Positions 16,201 through 24,664 of a stretch of 47,642 nucleotides of DNA are shown one piece after another. The stretch is from an uncultured Parabacteroides sp. (GTDB lineage: Bacteria > Bacteroidota > Bacteroidia > Bacteroidales > Tannerellaceae). The stretch lies in assembly GCA_944325335.1 (NCBI GenBank), contig CALUZR010000021.1:1-47642 (forward strand), written 5' to 3'. The position numbers and the translations under genes were made by a program. Under the pieces are notes generated by a model, which searched no databases, was not told the origin of the DNA, and was given only the letters and a program-made list of their open reading frames with translations. Each line of letters opens with the position of its first letter. The first letter of the stretch is position 1.

Positions 16201-16512
16201 GTTCGTGTACAATTCCGTACCGCAATTCAAGGCCGTCTGCCCGCCAAACGCCAACAGAATCCCGTCCGGCTTCTCTTTCTTAATGACTTCTTCCACAAAA
16301 TAGGGCGTGATAGGCAAGAAATACACCTTGTCTGCCACACCCTCAGAGGTTTGAATCGTCGCAATGTTCGGATTCAATAACACCGTGCTAATGCCCTCTT
16401 CCCGAAGAGCCTTCAACGCTTGCGAACCTGAATAGTCGAATTCCCCGGCTTGCCCAATCTTCAACGCGCCCGAGCCGAGTACTAATACTTTATGAATGTC
16501 GGTTTTTGACAT
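13294..16512 (-). CDS. carB: Carbamoyl-phosphate synthase large subunit
   Basis: This 1072-residue product has the normal family length. The enzyme makes carbamoyl phosphate from bicarbonate, ammonia (from CarA glutamine hydrolysis) and two ATP, for pyrimidine and arginine synthesis. The two homologous ATP-grasp halves are visible: the first opens KVLVLGSGALKIGQAGEFDY, with SAYALGGMGSG in its ATP site, and the second opens near 550 with SVIILGSGAYRIGSSVEFDW, with RPSYVLSGAAM. The C-terminal MGS-like allosteric domain follows from about residue 930. carA is not in the window. A small lipoprotein gene lies 33 bp upstream and may share its transcript. Confidence 0.98.
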   Translation of the reverse strand: MSKTDIHKVLVLGSGALKIGQAGEFDYSGSQALKALREEGISTVLLNPNIATIQTSEGVADKVYFLPITPYFVEEVIKKEKPDGILLAFGGQTALNCGTELYTNGTLAKYGVRVLGTSVEAIMYTEDRDLFVKKLTEIDVKTPVSQAVETMEDAVAAAHKIGFPVMIRSAYALGGMGSGICPDEAALRELAESAFAYAPQILVEESLKGWKEIEFEVIRDKNDHCFTVVSMENVDPLGVHTGESIVVAPTCSLTEAEVSMLQELSRKIIRHIGIVGECNIQYAFNSETNDYRVIEVNARLSRSSALASKASGYPLAFVAAKLALGYGLDEIGEMGTPNSAYKAPEVDYMIVKIPRWDLSKFVGVDRQIGSSMKSVGEIMSIGKSFEEIMQKGLRMIGQGMHGFVGNNGLEFENLDEELANPTDLRIFAIAQALEKGYTIDRIYELTKINPWFLERLKNIVDYTKVLELYDKIEEIPADVLREAKRLGFSDFQIARYVEHPAGNMEKENIRVRNLRKKLGILPSVKRINTVASENPELTNYLYLTYDGSEHDIPYYPTDKSVIILGSGAYRIGSSVEFDWCSVNTAQTARHLGYKAVMINYNPETVSTDYDMCDRLYFDELSYERVLDIIDLEMPKGVVVSVGGQIPNNLAMKLHRQHVPILGTSPLSIDRAENRHKFSAMLDTLGVDQPRWAELTSMEEIDAFIAEVGFPILIRPSYVLSGAAMNVCHTKEQMIEFLGLAAKVSKEYPVVVSEFLQGAKEIEFDAVAKHGEVVEYAISEHIEFAGVHSGDATLVFPAQKIYFETARRIKKVAKTIAKELNISGPFNIQFLAKNNYVKVIECNLRASRSFPFVSKVLKRNFIETATRIMLDAEYTKPDKSAFDIDWIGVKASQFSFARLHNADPVLGVDMSSTGEVGCLGDDFNEALLSAMIAVGNRIPKKNVLVSSGAAKSKVDLLEPCRQLDRKGYNIYATHGTAKFLNDNGIKATAVCWPDEEGELHIMDMFSQHAFELVVNIPKDHSKRELTNGYKIRRAAIDHNIPLITNARLASAFIDAFCTMGEEDIQIKSWQEYK

Positions 16513-16545
16513 AATCTTCTACTTTTTAGGCTATTTATATGATGT

Positions 16546-16893
16546 TCAATCTTTATTTTCTTCCAAAGCGTCCTGCGCTTTCTTGGCCGCCTCTTTCAGG
16601 CTTTCGCCAAAGTTCTTCAAACCGGCTTTACCCCGAAGCGCGGAGTAAATTGTCTGATATTTCGCGATTTCCAATTTCTCTTCCGAGGTGAGTTCGTCGG
16701 CAAACTTCTGATAAATATCGCCCGACAATTTCTGGAATTTGGCATCTGCCTTTTCCCAATCCTTGTCTGAATACTCATCTGCCCCCGCTTCAACCTCCTC
16801 GATAAATTGCGTAAAATCGCTCACATACGAATCTTTCGTCTGGCAAGCAAAGAACATGCACGCCGCAAACGCCAAAATCAATACCTTTTTCAT
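16546..16893 (-). CDS. Small lipoprotein of unknown function
   Basis: This 115-residue product has a lipoprotein signal (MKKVLILAFAACMFFACQTK, lipobox FFAC with cysteine at 17). The mature part is helical and charged, with an acidic segment (VEAGADEYSDKDWEKADAKF) and an amphipathic C-terminal helix (FGESLKEAAKKAQDALEENK). It resembles small helical Bacteroidales lipoproteins, possibly the DUF6565 type, but I am not sure. A near-consensus promoter lies just upstream, and carB follows. Confidence 0.75.
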   Translation of the reverse strand: MKKVLILAFAACMFFACQTKDSYVSDFTQFIEEVEAGADEYSDKDWEKADAKFQKLSGDIYQKFADELTSEEKLEIAKYQTIYSALRGKAGLKNFGESLKEAAKKAQDALEENKD

Positions 16894-16921
16894 AACTCAC
16901 TAAAGAATTTAATGTTTCGGA

Positions 16922-16953
16922 CAAAATTAGGGATAATTATCTTTTTTCGCAAA
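16922..16953 (-). promoter_or_regulatory. Promoter of the small lipoprotein and carB
   Basis: On the minus strand TTTG (16953-16950), 20 bp, then TAATTTTG (16929-16922) matches the Bacteroides consensus. It lies 28 bp before the lipoprotein start codon. Confidence 0.75.
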
Positions 16954-16976
16954 TTTCGCCCTATCTTTCTTCCAAT

Positions 16977-17063
16977 TTTTATGCCTATGCCCTTTTTCGT
17001 TTATAACTACAATCGTTTTCGTTTATAACTATAATCGCCCGCGATTATGCCTATGTTTTTTCC
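16977..17063. repeat. Palindrome array B: four 22-bp units
   Basis: Cores TATGCCTA (16980), TATAACTA (17002), TATAACTA (17024) and TATGCCTA (17046) are spaced exactly 22 bp. The third unit contains TTATAACTATAATC, identical to the core of array A, while the outer units carry the GCCT centre. The array lies between the bamA terminator and the promoter of the small lipoprotein. Confidence 0.9.
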
Positions 17064-17094
17064 AAGCATAAGACAGGAACGAGGCAAACAGGTA

Positions 17095-17129
17095 CAAAAA
17101 GAGGCTAACTTCTTGCGAAGCAGCCTCTT
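17095..17129 (-). terminator. bamA terminator
   Basis: AAGAGGCT (17099-17106) pairs with AGCCTCTT (17122-17129). On the minus strand the stem is followed by TTTTTG. It begins 19 bp after the bamA stop. Confidence 0.8.
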
Positions 17130-17147
17130 CGTTCATATCCTCATTTA

Positions 17148-19844
17148 TTAGAACTCTTGACCGATAATGAAGTGGAATTGGCTTCCGCTTCGTTCGCCAT
17201 TGCTTCCATAATTCGGTTCATCAAAACCATACGCCCAGTCGATACCCATCAAACCGATCATCGGGAGGAAGATGCGGACACCCACACCCGCCGAACGTTT
17301 CAAATCGAATGGGTTGTAAGTACTCATATCGATCCAGGCATTACCCGCCTCGACGAATGCCAAACCATAGATGGTAGACGAAGGTTCAAGAACGAACGGA
17401 TAACGCAACTCCATCGAGAGGCGTGTATAAGCCACACCATTCGAAGAAACGCTATAACCACCCGCGATACTACCGTTTTCATATCCGCGCAAACCAATCG
17501 TCTCGGTCGCATACGTACTGGAATAACCGCTCATACCATCACCACCCATATAGAAGGTCTCGAACGGTGAACGCTTATTCTTATCATACGCACCCAAGAA
17601 ACCGAACTCCGCACGCGTCATCAACACCGGCGTACGCTTTACCGTAACAGGCGCTAAAGGCGTAAATACCTTGGCTTTGAACTTCCACTTGTGGTATTCG
17701 ATCAGCTTAAACTTGTCCGGGTCAGTATCTGCCATTGCCCCATAATCCTTTCCATCGAACAAAGAATAAGGAGGCGTAAGGGCAACCGAAAGCGAGAATT
17801 GCGAACCGCTACGCGTATAAAGCGGATTATCAATAGAGTTACGTTGTAAAAGGAGTTCGAGGTTCACGTTATGGCACGTACCATTGTTGACCAAGAAGTA
17901 ATCCCAATCGTGCATCTTATATACCTGATAGTTCAACGTAGCCATGAACTGGAAATAATCGTCCGGCCAATTCAAACGCTTACCATAACCGGCAGATATA
18001 CCGAACATCATGATGGATTTATCCGGGTCGAGCGCCAATTCGTAGCTATTACCATAGTCATAACCATAATAATTACCGTAACCATAGCCATAATAAGGAT
18101 AACCACCATAGCCATAACCATAGTAAGGATAATATCCCATATAGTTGCTCATCATGTTGCTATAATAGTTCGAGCTGATATCCGTTTGCTTCGAGAAATA
18201 AGCACTGATTGATAAGGTATTCGGGCGTTTACCTCCAAACCATGGGTCGAGGAACGAAATACTATACGCTTGGTAATAACGTCCGTTCGTTTGTCCGGAG
18301 AGCGTCAACGTCTGTCCTTCGCCTTGCGGGATAATACCTTTATAAGTAGATGGATTGAAGAAGTTCTTCATGGAGAAGTTGGTGAACTTCAAACTCAACT
18401 TACCAATCACACCCGTCTGACCCCAACCGGCAGAGAACTCGATCTGGTCGTTCGCCTTCGAAGTCAAGTTGTATTCAATATCTACCGTACCATTCTCTGG
18501 ATCAGGTATTGGACGCGGATCCATATTCTCCGGATCGAAATGCCCCATCTGGGCAATTTCACGCACCGAACGCATCAAATCCTCACGACTAAAGAGCTGA
18601 CCCGGCTTGGTACGCAACTCACGACGGACGATATCTTCGTACAAACGGTCGTTACCATTAATAATGACCCGGTTGATCGTCGCTTGCGGACCTTCCTGGA
18701 TACGAATTTCCAAGGAGATTGAATCGTTCTCGACATCCACCTCGACCGGATCGGCACTAAAGAACAGATAACCATTATTGAAATAGATATTCGAAACGGC
18801 ATCTTCGTCGTTCGTCAAGCGGTCGTTCAATTTCTTTTGGTTGTAGACTTCACCCGGTTTCATACCCAAGATAGCCATCAACTGGGAAGTCGGATATTTC
18901 GTATTTCCTACGAAATCGATGTCTTTCAAATAATATTTATTCCCCTCTTCCAATTTGAGGAAAATATCCACCTTCTTTTCGTTATAGTTCACGACGCTAT
19001 CGGCCAAGAGGACGGCATCGCGATAACCATATTCATTGTATTTGGAAATGATATTGTCCTTATCATTCTCATACTCTTCGGTAGTAAATTTTTTGGTGCT
19101 GAACATTTCGAGGATACTTGATTTCCAGTCGTTGAAGAGGCTGAACTTTTCGTTCGTCTTCTTCATCGCTTTCTTCAATTCTTGGGCAGACAATGCGCTA
19201 TTACCCTCGAAATAGATACGATGGATTTTCGTTTTCTCATGCTTATCAATGAAAATATCCAGAATCACCTCGCCTTCGTGCGCCAAATCATCTTTTTGCT
19301 GGATATCCACATCCACATTCTTGAATCCTTTCCCATCGAAAAACTTCTCGATCAGAATCTTCGCGCGATCGAGCACATTGGGGGTGATCTGGAAGCCCTT
19401 CTTCAAACCTAACTTCGTTTCCAAATCTTCACGTTCGCCCTTCTTAATGCCATGATAATTGATTTCCGAGATACGCGGACGCTGTTTCAATTGATATTCC
19501 AACCAAATCTGGTCGCCTTCAATCTTAGTAGCTACAATCTTCACATCCGAGAACAAGCCGTGACGCCAGAAAGCCTTTACCGCTGAGGTTATCTCGTCAC
19601 CAGGGACGGTAATCTCATCGCCTACGGACAATCCGGAGAAGCCAATCAGCACAAAATCATCATAATTCTTCACACCCGTCACCTTAATATCCGCAATCTT
19701 ATACTTTTTAGGCGGTGCCGAGTATGAAATCACCGGCAATTCCGCCGGCTTTTCAACCTTCGCCGTATCGCTCTCCTGAGCAAACACACCTAACGAGGCA
19801 CTCAGGAAAGCAAAAAACAGTACTAATTTCTTGCACATAGCCAC
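17148..19844 (-). CDS. bamA: Outer membrane protein assembly factor BamA
   Basis: This 898-residue product is the Omp85 insertase that folds beta-barrels into the outer membrane. After a signal peptide (MAMCKKLVLFFAFLSASLGV, cleavage near FAQ) come five POTRA domains to about residue 470, then a 16-strand barrel ending in GQEF with the usual terminal phenylalanine. A conserved barrel segment is FYMGGDGMSGYSS. Residues about 558-604 form a Tyr/Gly-rich low-complexity stretch (repeats such as YYGYGYG), probably an extracellular loop. The gene begins 9 bp after uppS. Skp genes are not adjacent; they lie at 6.3-7.4 kb on the other strand. Confidence 0.96.
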   Translation of the reverse strand: MAMCKKLVLFFAFLSASLGVFAQESDTAKVEKPAELPVISYSAPPKKYKIADIKVTGVKNYDDFVLIGFSGLSVGDEITVPGDEITSAVKAFWRHGLFSDVKIVATKIEGDQIWLEYQLKQRPRISEINYHGIKKGEREDLETKLGLKKGFQITPNVLDRAKILIEKFFDGKGFKNVDVDIQQKDDLAHEGEVILDIFIDKHEKTKIHRIYFEGNSALSAQELKKAMKKTNEKFSLFNDWKSSILEMFSTKKFTTEEYENDKDNIISKYNEYGYRDAVLLADSVVNYNEKKVDIFLKLEEGNKYYLKDIDFVGNTKYPTSQLMAILGMKPGEVYNQKKLNDRLTNDEDAVSNIYFNNGYLFFSADPVEVDVENDSISLEIRIQEGPQATINRVIINGNDRLYEDIVRRELRTKPGQLFSREDLMRSVREIAQMGHFDPENMDPRPIPDPENGTVDIEYNLTSKANDQIEFSAGWGQTGVIGKLSLKFTNFSMKNFFNPSTYKGIIPQGEGQTLTLSGQTNGRYYQAYSISFLDPWFGGKRPNTLSISAYFSKQTDISSNYYSNMMSNYMGYYPYYGYGYGGYPYYGYGYGNYYGYDYGNSYELALDPDKSIMMFGISAGYGKRLNWPDDYFQFMATLNYQVYKMHDWDYFLVNNGTCHNVNLELLLQRNSIDNPLYTRSGSQFSLSVALTPPYSLFDGKDYGAMADTDPDKFKLIEYHKWKFKAKVFTPLAPVTVKRTPVLMTRAEFGFLGAYDKNKRSPFETFYMGGDGMSGYSSTYATETIGLRGYENGSIAGGYSVSSNGVAYTRLSMELRYPFVLEPSSTIYGLAFVEAGNAWIDMSTYNPFDLKRSAGVGVRIFLPMIGLMGIDWAYGFDEPNYGSNGERSGSQFHFIIGQEF

Positions 19845-19853
19845 TGATATTGT

Positions 19854-20597
19854 TTATAAAATTAATTGCTCGCTTGTCTTACCAAATCTACGTTCACGAT
19901 GTTGATAATATAAAATAGCGTCATAAAATTCTTCCTTTCTAAAATCAGGCCAATAAATATCTGTAAAATAAAATTCCGCGTACGACAATTGCCATAACAG
20001 AAAATTACTCAGACGCTGCTCGCCGCCCGTACGAATCAGCAAGTCGGGATCAGGAAAAGCGCGAGTTGTAAGATAACTTGAAACCATCGCCTCATCAATC
20101 GCGCCGACAGCTAAATCGCCTTTTCGAACTTCCTCAGCGATTTGCCGAACCGCTTCTGTGATTTCCCAACGAGCCGAATAGCTTAATGCCAAAACGACCG
20201 TTGTACCCGTATTGATTGAAGTCTCTTCTATACACTCTTGCAACGTTTGGCGTGCTTCTTCCGGAAGCCGGGCTAAATTACCAATCGCATCCAAACGGAC
20301 GTTGTTCTTCATCAAATCGGGTGTCTCACGTTGGATAGCTTTGACCATCAGTGTCATCAAAGCATGGACTTCCTCTTCCGGGCGCTTCCAGTTTTCGGTC
20401 GAGAAAGTGTACATGGTCAGGTACTTTATACCCAAATCGGAGGCAGCTTCTACTACTTTCCGAACAGAGACCACCCCTTCTTGATGACCTACATAACGCT
20501 CTTCGCCACGAGCTTTCGCCCATCGCCCATTGCCATCCATAATAATTGCCACATGTTGTGGCAAACGGTTCATATCTATCTTTTCCAACAACGACAT
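19854..20597 (-). CDS. uppS: Isoprenyl transferase (undecaprenyl diphosphate synthase)
   Basis: This 247-residue cytoplasmic cis-prenyltransferase extends farnesyl diphosphate to the C55 carrier lipid for peptidoglycan and glycan assembly. Signatures are clear: [20 protein letters not shown] (catalytic Asp and Gly-Arg-Trp substrate site, residues 15-34), [15 protein letters not shown], and the C-terminal [20 protein letters not shown] with the diphosphate-binding arginines, then [16 protein letters not shown]. It sits between the DUF6089 gene (11 bp) and bamA (9 bp), a typical Bacteroidetes envelope operon. Confidence 0.97.
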   Translation of the reverse strand: MSLLEKIDMNRLPQHVAIIMDGNGRWAKARGEERYVGHQEGVVSVRKVVEAASDLGIKYLTMYTFSTENWKRPEEEVHALMTLMVKAIQRETPDLMKNNVRLDAIGNLARLPEEARQTLQECIEETSINTGTTVVLALSYSARWEITEAVRQIAEEVRKGDLAVGAIDEAMVSSYLTTRAFPDPDLLIRTGGEQRLSNFLLWQLSYAEFYFTDIYWPDFRKEEFYDAILYYQHRERRFGKTSEQLIL

Positions 20598-20608
20598 GCT
20601 TCTTTTAC

Positions 20609-21322
20609 TTAAAAAGATCCGCTACTATATCTATTATTACACGTCCGACATCGCAAACCGAAGTCCCATGTAACCGAAAACATCAACAAAGAATACCAAT
20701 CTTTATTCTTAAATGCACTTCCCGATATCCCATAAGGATTGTCCAAGAAGGCATTGTTTCCGTCTGTCACATCAAACGAATCTCCGAACAATTTACGAAA
20801 CGAGAACTCTAATCCTAAGTTCAACCGGTTCGCCACCTTATATTTCGCTCCAATGCCCAACGGTATGTTCAAACTGGCAAAAGTTTCATTGCCGGGAGCT
20901 ACCGTTACACCTATTCCAAACAAAATATAAGGCGAGAAACGCTTCGTATTCAAATAGGCGAATTTATCACTATAAGGCATGAAGTTAAACTCCATCTGTC
21001 CACCTACTTCAAAAAAGCTCCTACTGAACGAAGCCGTCGCCTGGTTCGGAAACTCATTTTCCAATCCATCCGTACTGCCGGATGCACGTCCCCACAACAA
21101 GTCGGTCTTTACCGCCCAACGGAAATTAGGCGTATACCGGAATACAATTCCTGCCGAGGGATTCATTCCCTTAAAGAACGAATTTTTATTCAAATCGCCC
21201 ATATAATAGGAAGTTCCTACCATACCGCCGATTTCATATTTATATTCCTGAGCGCGCACGAACCCGATACAACTCAGTAGCGCGATCAGACAGATTATGC
21301 GTCGAAAAAGAGATGTATTCAT
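20609..21322 (-). CDS. DUF6089-type outer membrane beta-barrel protein
   Basis: This is 237 residues from the ATG at 21322; nine extra upstream residues are possible but would spoil the signal peptide ([20 protein letters not shown], cleavage near VRAQ). The mature protein is an eight-strand-like barrel with alternating hydrophobic residues, opening [20 protein letters not shown] and ending in aromatic strands ([15 protein letters not shown]). It matches the DUF6089 porin-like proteins usually found just before uppS-bamA in Bacteroidales. Its exact role is unknown. The cysteine-containing tail [13 protein letters not shown] is unusual for a barrel. Confidence 0.8.
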   Translation of the reverse strand: MNTSLFRRIICLIALLSCIGFVRAQEYKYEIGGMVGTSYYMGDLNKNSFFKGMNPSAGIVFRYTPNFRWAVKTDLLWGRASGSTDGLENEFPNQATASFSRSFFEVGGQMEFNFMPYSDKFAYLNTKRFSPYILFGIGVTVAPGNETFASLNIPLGIGAKYKVANRLNLGLEFSFRKLFGDSFDVTDGNNAFLDNPYGISGSAFKNKDWYSLLMFSVTWDFGLRCRTCNNRYSSGSF

Positions 21323-21406
21323 AAAATAAACATTTATTCCAATAAACATACTTCTTTTGTAACGCTCAAAATCTTCAAAAATTATACACGAGCCGCCGTA
21401 AGTTTT

Positions 21407-22771
21407 TTACTGCCGCTCGAATCCAAGACGATTTATCCGGCCTTTCCAGACTTCATCCAAAAAGTCGCCAGCTTCATCCGTCTTTCCTCCGATAATCAAT
21501 AAGAAGTTGTCGGCATCAACCAGCATGGAAGCATATCCTCGTGCTTGATATTCGGATGGAAGGACAATCTTTTCGTCTTGCAATTTCCACGTCACTCCAT
21601 AATCGGTCGACGTGTAAATATCCTTCAAAGGTGTTTCATTTTCGCCTATACCACCTATCAAATAATATTTATCATCATAATAGGCCATCATGCTTCCTGT
21701 CCGAGCAGAAAAGTAATGGCTTTGCGAATCGGTCATCTTCGCCCATGTCAGAGCATCCATCGTTGCCCAGCTGGCGTTTTGCAACGTTCCATTAGCGGCT
21801 TTTCCTCCGACAATTAAAACTCGTTCGCTATACATGAGCGAGATGGGCAACGAAGCAAATCCCTCGACCGGAAAATCAACGGGCACTTCGGCGCCTATTT
21901 GCCATTCGCCATCTTCCATCATAGCGCTAAAATGCAACACGCCTTCATATCGAACCACCGCCGACAAGCGAGCCGGTTGGTTTACGTTTGTCTGCATACT
22001 TCCTAACAAAGAAACCACCTCCGGAGTCCCAGCCACCTGAGTCCATTCCATACCATTCTGGGATTCATACAACGAACTATCCGCAGCCGGCACATACATT
22101 TTATCTTCAAACCAAGTCAATTGTGCTAAATTAACGTCATTTTTAGGTAATCCAGAAAGGGAGATTTCGCTCCATTCCTTCGCATCCAACGAGCGGTAAA
22201 GTTGGTAAGCCGCTTGTGCACCCGGCCTCATATACATATAATAATAGGTGGTCTCACCTTCCGTGTAAGGGATGACCCGTTGTTCGGCCATTGTCTGTCC
22301 GATCATTTCTTGGGTGTACAAACGCCAAGGCAATGAATCCGGGACTACCTGGTGGATATTCACGTAGGCCAAGTATTCTTTCGACACCGAACGGTCGACA
22401 GACGAAGTCACGAACCATACCGGTTGGGAGAAATCTAACGAATCTTTCTCGTTCCAATCCAACGTATCACCTGTTGCTTCCTGAAATACCTCAATACGAC
22501 CAACGTAAGAACCACGCTTTATCGTACAAATCACCTTCTCTATTTCCGTACCATACGGCATAGAATCCAAATTCATGATACGGCCATTCACTTGGTCGAT
22601 CGTAAATTTTACCTCATCCAAACCAGAAACCGAATCCGAGCTCAAAGAGAACTCCGTGATCTGACAGTTTCTATCAACCTCATACTCTCTATCTAACCCG
22701 CCCGTATCCAAGCAAGAAGACAACATGAGAGCCCAACAACTCGCGATGAATAGATATAATTTATTTTTCAT
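21407..22771 (-). CDS. DUF6242-type lipoprotein with beta-propeller
   Basis: This 454-residue product has the lipobox LSSC (cysteine about residue 20). An N-terminal beta domain (about 35-150, with ITEFSLSSDSVSGLDEVKF) is followed by a sialidase/Kelch-like propeller from about residue 165, with repeated strand motifs such as YQLYRSLDAKEWSEI, SLYESQNGMEWTQV, ASWATMDALTWAKM and IYTSTDYGVTWKL (Asp-box-like turns). It is likely anchored to the outer membrane. No catalytic sialidase residues can be claimed. A -7 box (22801-22808) lies upstream, and DUF6089-uppS-bamA follow. Confidence 0.75.
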   Translation of the reverse strand: MKNKLYLFIASCWALMLSSCLDTGGLDREYEVDRNCQITEFSLSSDSVSGLDEVKFTIDQVNGRIMNLDSMPYGTEIEKVICTIKRGSYVGRIEVFQEATGDTLDWNEKDSLDFSQPVWFVTSSVDRSVSKEYLAYVNIHQVVPDSLPWRLYTQEMIGQTMAEQRVIPYTEGETTYYYMYMRPGAQAAYQLYRSLDAKEWSEISLSGLPKNDVNLAQLTWFEDKMYVPAADSSLYESQNGMEWTQVAGTPEVVSLLGSMQTNVNQPARLSAVVRYEGVLHFSAMMEDGEWQIGAEVPVDFPVEGFASLPISLMYSERVLIVGGKAANGTLQNASWATMDALTWAKMTDSQSHYFSARTGSMMAYYDDKYYLIGGIGENETPLKDIYTSTDYGVTWKLQDEKIVLPSEYQARGYASMLVDADNFLLIIGGKTDEAGDFLDEVWKGRINRLGFERQ

Positions 22772-22800
22772 TCAAAATATAGTTTGTTCATTTAAAGGCA

Positions 22801-22808
22801 CAAAAGTA
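22801..22808 (-). promoter_or_regulatory. -7 box of the DUF6242 lipoprotein gene
   Basis: The minus strand reads TACTTTTG, matching TAnnTTTG, 30 bp before the start codon. No clear -33 TTTG is seen. Confidence 0.5.
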
Positions 22809-22857
22809 GAAACATTTTCCGCTTTCCACCTAATAAACGGCAATATTTATAATATTT

Positions 22858-23913
22858 TTAGGTTAAATATTCGCTACCACGTCGGTATTCAATGAAAGCA
22901 TGTCCTCCGAATTGTTCGATTTTCGCCGTGCCATTCAACAAGATAGGCGCCCGTACACCCATTCCGATTTCCTGCGTGCTTTTTTCCACCACTGCCCGGT
23001 CCCAACAACCGGCATCGATGAATTGCTGGAGCATATTGGCACCTCCTTCCACAATCAGCGAATTTAGTTTACGATGTCGAAGCACTTGCATGATCTGCTC
23101 CACAACCGATTTTCCCAAATCCAACAAGACATATTCCGTATTCCCGATGCGTCCTTCGCAACAAGTCGTGAATATGAAGGTCGGCGTGCTTCCGTCCAAC
23201 AAATGGAAGCTTTTGGGTATTTTCAAATCCAAATCGATTGCCATACGGACGGGCGAAGCTCCTGCCCAATAACGTGTAGTCAGGGAAGGATTATCCCACA
23301 ATGCAGTATGCGTCCCCACTAAAATAGCTGCCGACTCAGCCCGCAACTTATGTGAACGCATTCGCGTTATCGGATTGGATATAAACAATCTCGGTTGCCC
23401 ATTTTCCATCCGCTTGTAGTCGATGAAACCATCTGCGCTTTCCGCCCATTTCAAAGTCACGAAAGGGCGTTCCTTCGTTTGGAAAGTCATGAACGCTTCG
23501 TTCAATTCCCTGGCTTCCTTTTCCATCACGCCGGTTATGACTTGTATGCCCGCCTCGCGCAAACGCTCGACGCCCCGGCCCGACACTTCGGGAAACGGAT
23601 CCAAACATCCTACCACCACGCGGGGAATTCGTTTTCGGATAATCAAATCCACGCAAGGCGGTGTTTTCCCATGGTGCGCACACGGTTCGAGACTTACGTA
23701 CAATGTCGACCAGCGAAGCAACGTTTCATCCTTTACCGACGCAATGGCATTTACCTCGGCATGCGCCTCCCCGCATTGGCGATGATACCCTTCGCCCACA
23801 ATCTCACCATTGTGTACGACCACCGCGCCTACCATCGGGTTCGGAGCTGTACGCCCCGCCCCATGCCGGGCTAATTCCAAGCAACGCGCCATAAATCTAT
23901 CTTCAACTTGCAT
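22858..23913 (-). CDS. ribD: Bifunctional riboflavin biosynthesis deaminase/reductase RibD
   Basis: This 351-residue cytoplasmic enzyme carries out the second (deaminase) and third (reductase) steps of riboflavin synthesis from GTP. The N-terminal deaminase domain shows the zinc motif GEAHAEVNAI (His and catalytic Glu, about residues 48-57) and PCAHHGKTPPC with the two cysteine ligands (about 77-87). The C-terminal reductase domain begins near 150 (RPFVTLKWAESADGFI) and includes LIVEGGANMLQQFIDAG. The length is normal for fused RibD. It is likely transcribed from the -7 box at 23937-23944, separately from the sigma factor gene behind it. Confidence 0.96.
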   Translation of the reverse strand: MQVEDRFMARCLELARHGAGRTAPNPMVGAVVVHNGEIVGEGYHRQCGEAHAEVNAIASVKDETLLRWSTLYVSLEPCAHHGKTPPCVDLIIRKRIPRVVVGCLDPFPEVSGRGVERLREAGIQVITGVMEKEARELNEAFMTFQTKERPFVTLKWAESADGFIDYKRMENGQPRLFISNPITRMRSHKLRAESAAILVGTHTALWDNPSLTTRYWAGASPVRMAIDLDLKIPKSFHLLDGSTPTFIFTTCCEGRIGNTEYVLLDLGKSVVEQIMQVLRHRKLNSLIVEGGANMLQQFIDAGCWDRAVVEKSTQEIGMGVRAPILLNGTAKIEQFGGHAFIEYRRGSEYLT

Positions 23914-23936
23914 CGTCTATCTCTTTTCAATCGAAG

Positions 23937-23944
23937 CAAAGGTA
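23937..23944 (-). promoter_or_regulatory. -7 box of ribD
   Basis: The minus strand reads TACCTTTG, an exact TAnnTTTG match 24 bp before the ribD start codon. The -33 region is weak. Confidence 0.55.
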
Positions 23945-23969
23945 CATACTTTTGCCCAATTGAGCAATT

Positions 23970-24557
23970 TTAACGCGCATAAAAGAGGAAAAATAATAAC
24001 GGAAGGTAATCTTTTAGCTTGATGCGCAGGATTTTCAAAGATTGCTGGATACGATAATCCACCGTCTTACTCGAAACGCCCAGCTTCTCGGCTATTTCCT
24101 TATAGCTCATGTGCCGGAAACGGTGCAACACGAAGGCTTCGCGATAACTTTCCGGCAATCCCGCCAACGCTTCGCGCAACCGTTCTTTTAACTCTTCGAA
24201 TTGATAAGCATCCACGTCGGGCAACACCGCCTGCATCTCTTCAAAGAAAATCGTATCGGCACGGCCTTTCACTTCGTTTTGCGCGATTTGGTTCATGGCT
24301 TTATGGTAAACCGTCTTAAAGAGATAAGCCCCCAATGCCTGCTGTACAGCAAGCTCCTCGCGCGTTTCCCAAAGCCAAAACAAGGCATCTTGTACAATCT
24401 CTTCGGCATCTTCCAAGGCTACAAACCGCTGGCAATAGGCACAAAGCGATGGATAATAATGGCGAAACAAAGCGGCATAAGCCTTCCGGTCCGAACGACG
24501 AAGCGCCGCCAGCCATTCCATGTCTTGCTTCCGAGCCAAACCATCTTTGCTTTCCAT
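23970..24557 (-). CDS. ECF-type RNA polymerase sigma factor
   Basis: This is 195 residues from the ATG at 24557. A longer in-frame reading from 24644 is rejected because it would start upstream of the -7 box at 24581-24588. Region 2 is seen around AYAALFRHYYPSLCAYCQRF to DAEEIVQDALFWLWE. Region 4 is seen at LPESYREAFVLHRFRHMSYK through EIAEKLGVSSKTVDYRIQQS. This is the FecI-like group that pairs with FecR anti-sigma proteins in Bacteroides. It lies downstream of the two sulfatases, about 9 kb from the only fecR in view, so pairing is inferred. Confidence 0.92.
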   Translation of the reverse strand: MESKDGLARKQDMEWLAALRRSDRKAYAALFRHYYPSLCAYCQRFVALEDAEEIVQDALFWLWETREELAVQQALGAYLFKTVYHKAMNQIAQNEVKGRADTIFFEEMQAVLPDVDAYQFEELKERLREALAGLPESYREAFVLHRFRHMSYKEIAEKLGVSSKTVDYRIQQSLKILRIKLKDYLPLLFFLFYAR

Positions 24558-24580
24558 AAACTGATTTAACCAAACAAATA

Positions 24581-24588
24581 CAAAGATA
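24581..24588 (-). promoter_or_regulatory. -7 box of the ECF sigma factor gene
   Basis: The minus strand reads TATCTTTG (TAnnTTTG), 23 bp before the start codon. A TTTG lies at 24616-24613, but the 24-bp spacing is longer than usual. Confidence 0.5.
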
Positions 24589-24664
24589 CAAAGAATATCC
24601 GACCTAAAAACCCAAATAAGTACTTTTACTTTCCCTATTTTCAAGAAACGCTAACTAAAGCTAT

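Noticed and set aside
24558..24644. Longer start of the ECF sigma factor
   Set aside because: The extension is a hydrophobic stretch lying upstream of a TATCTTTG -7 box.
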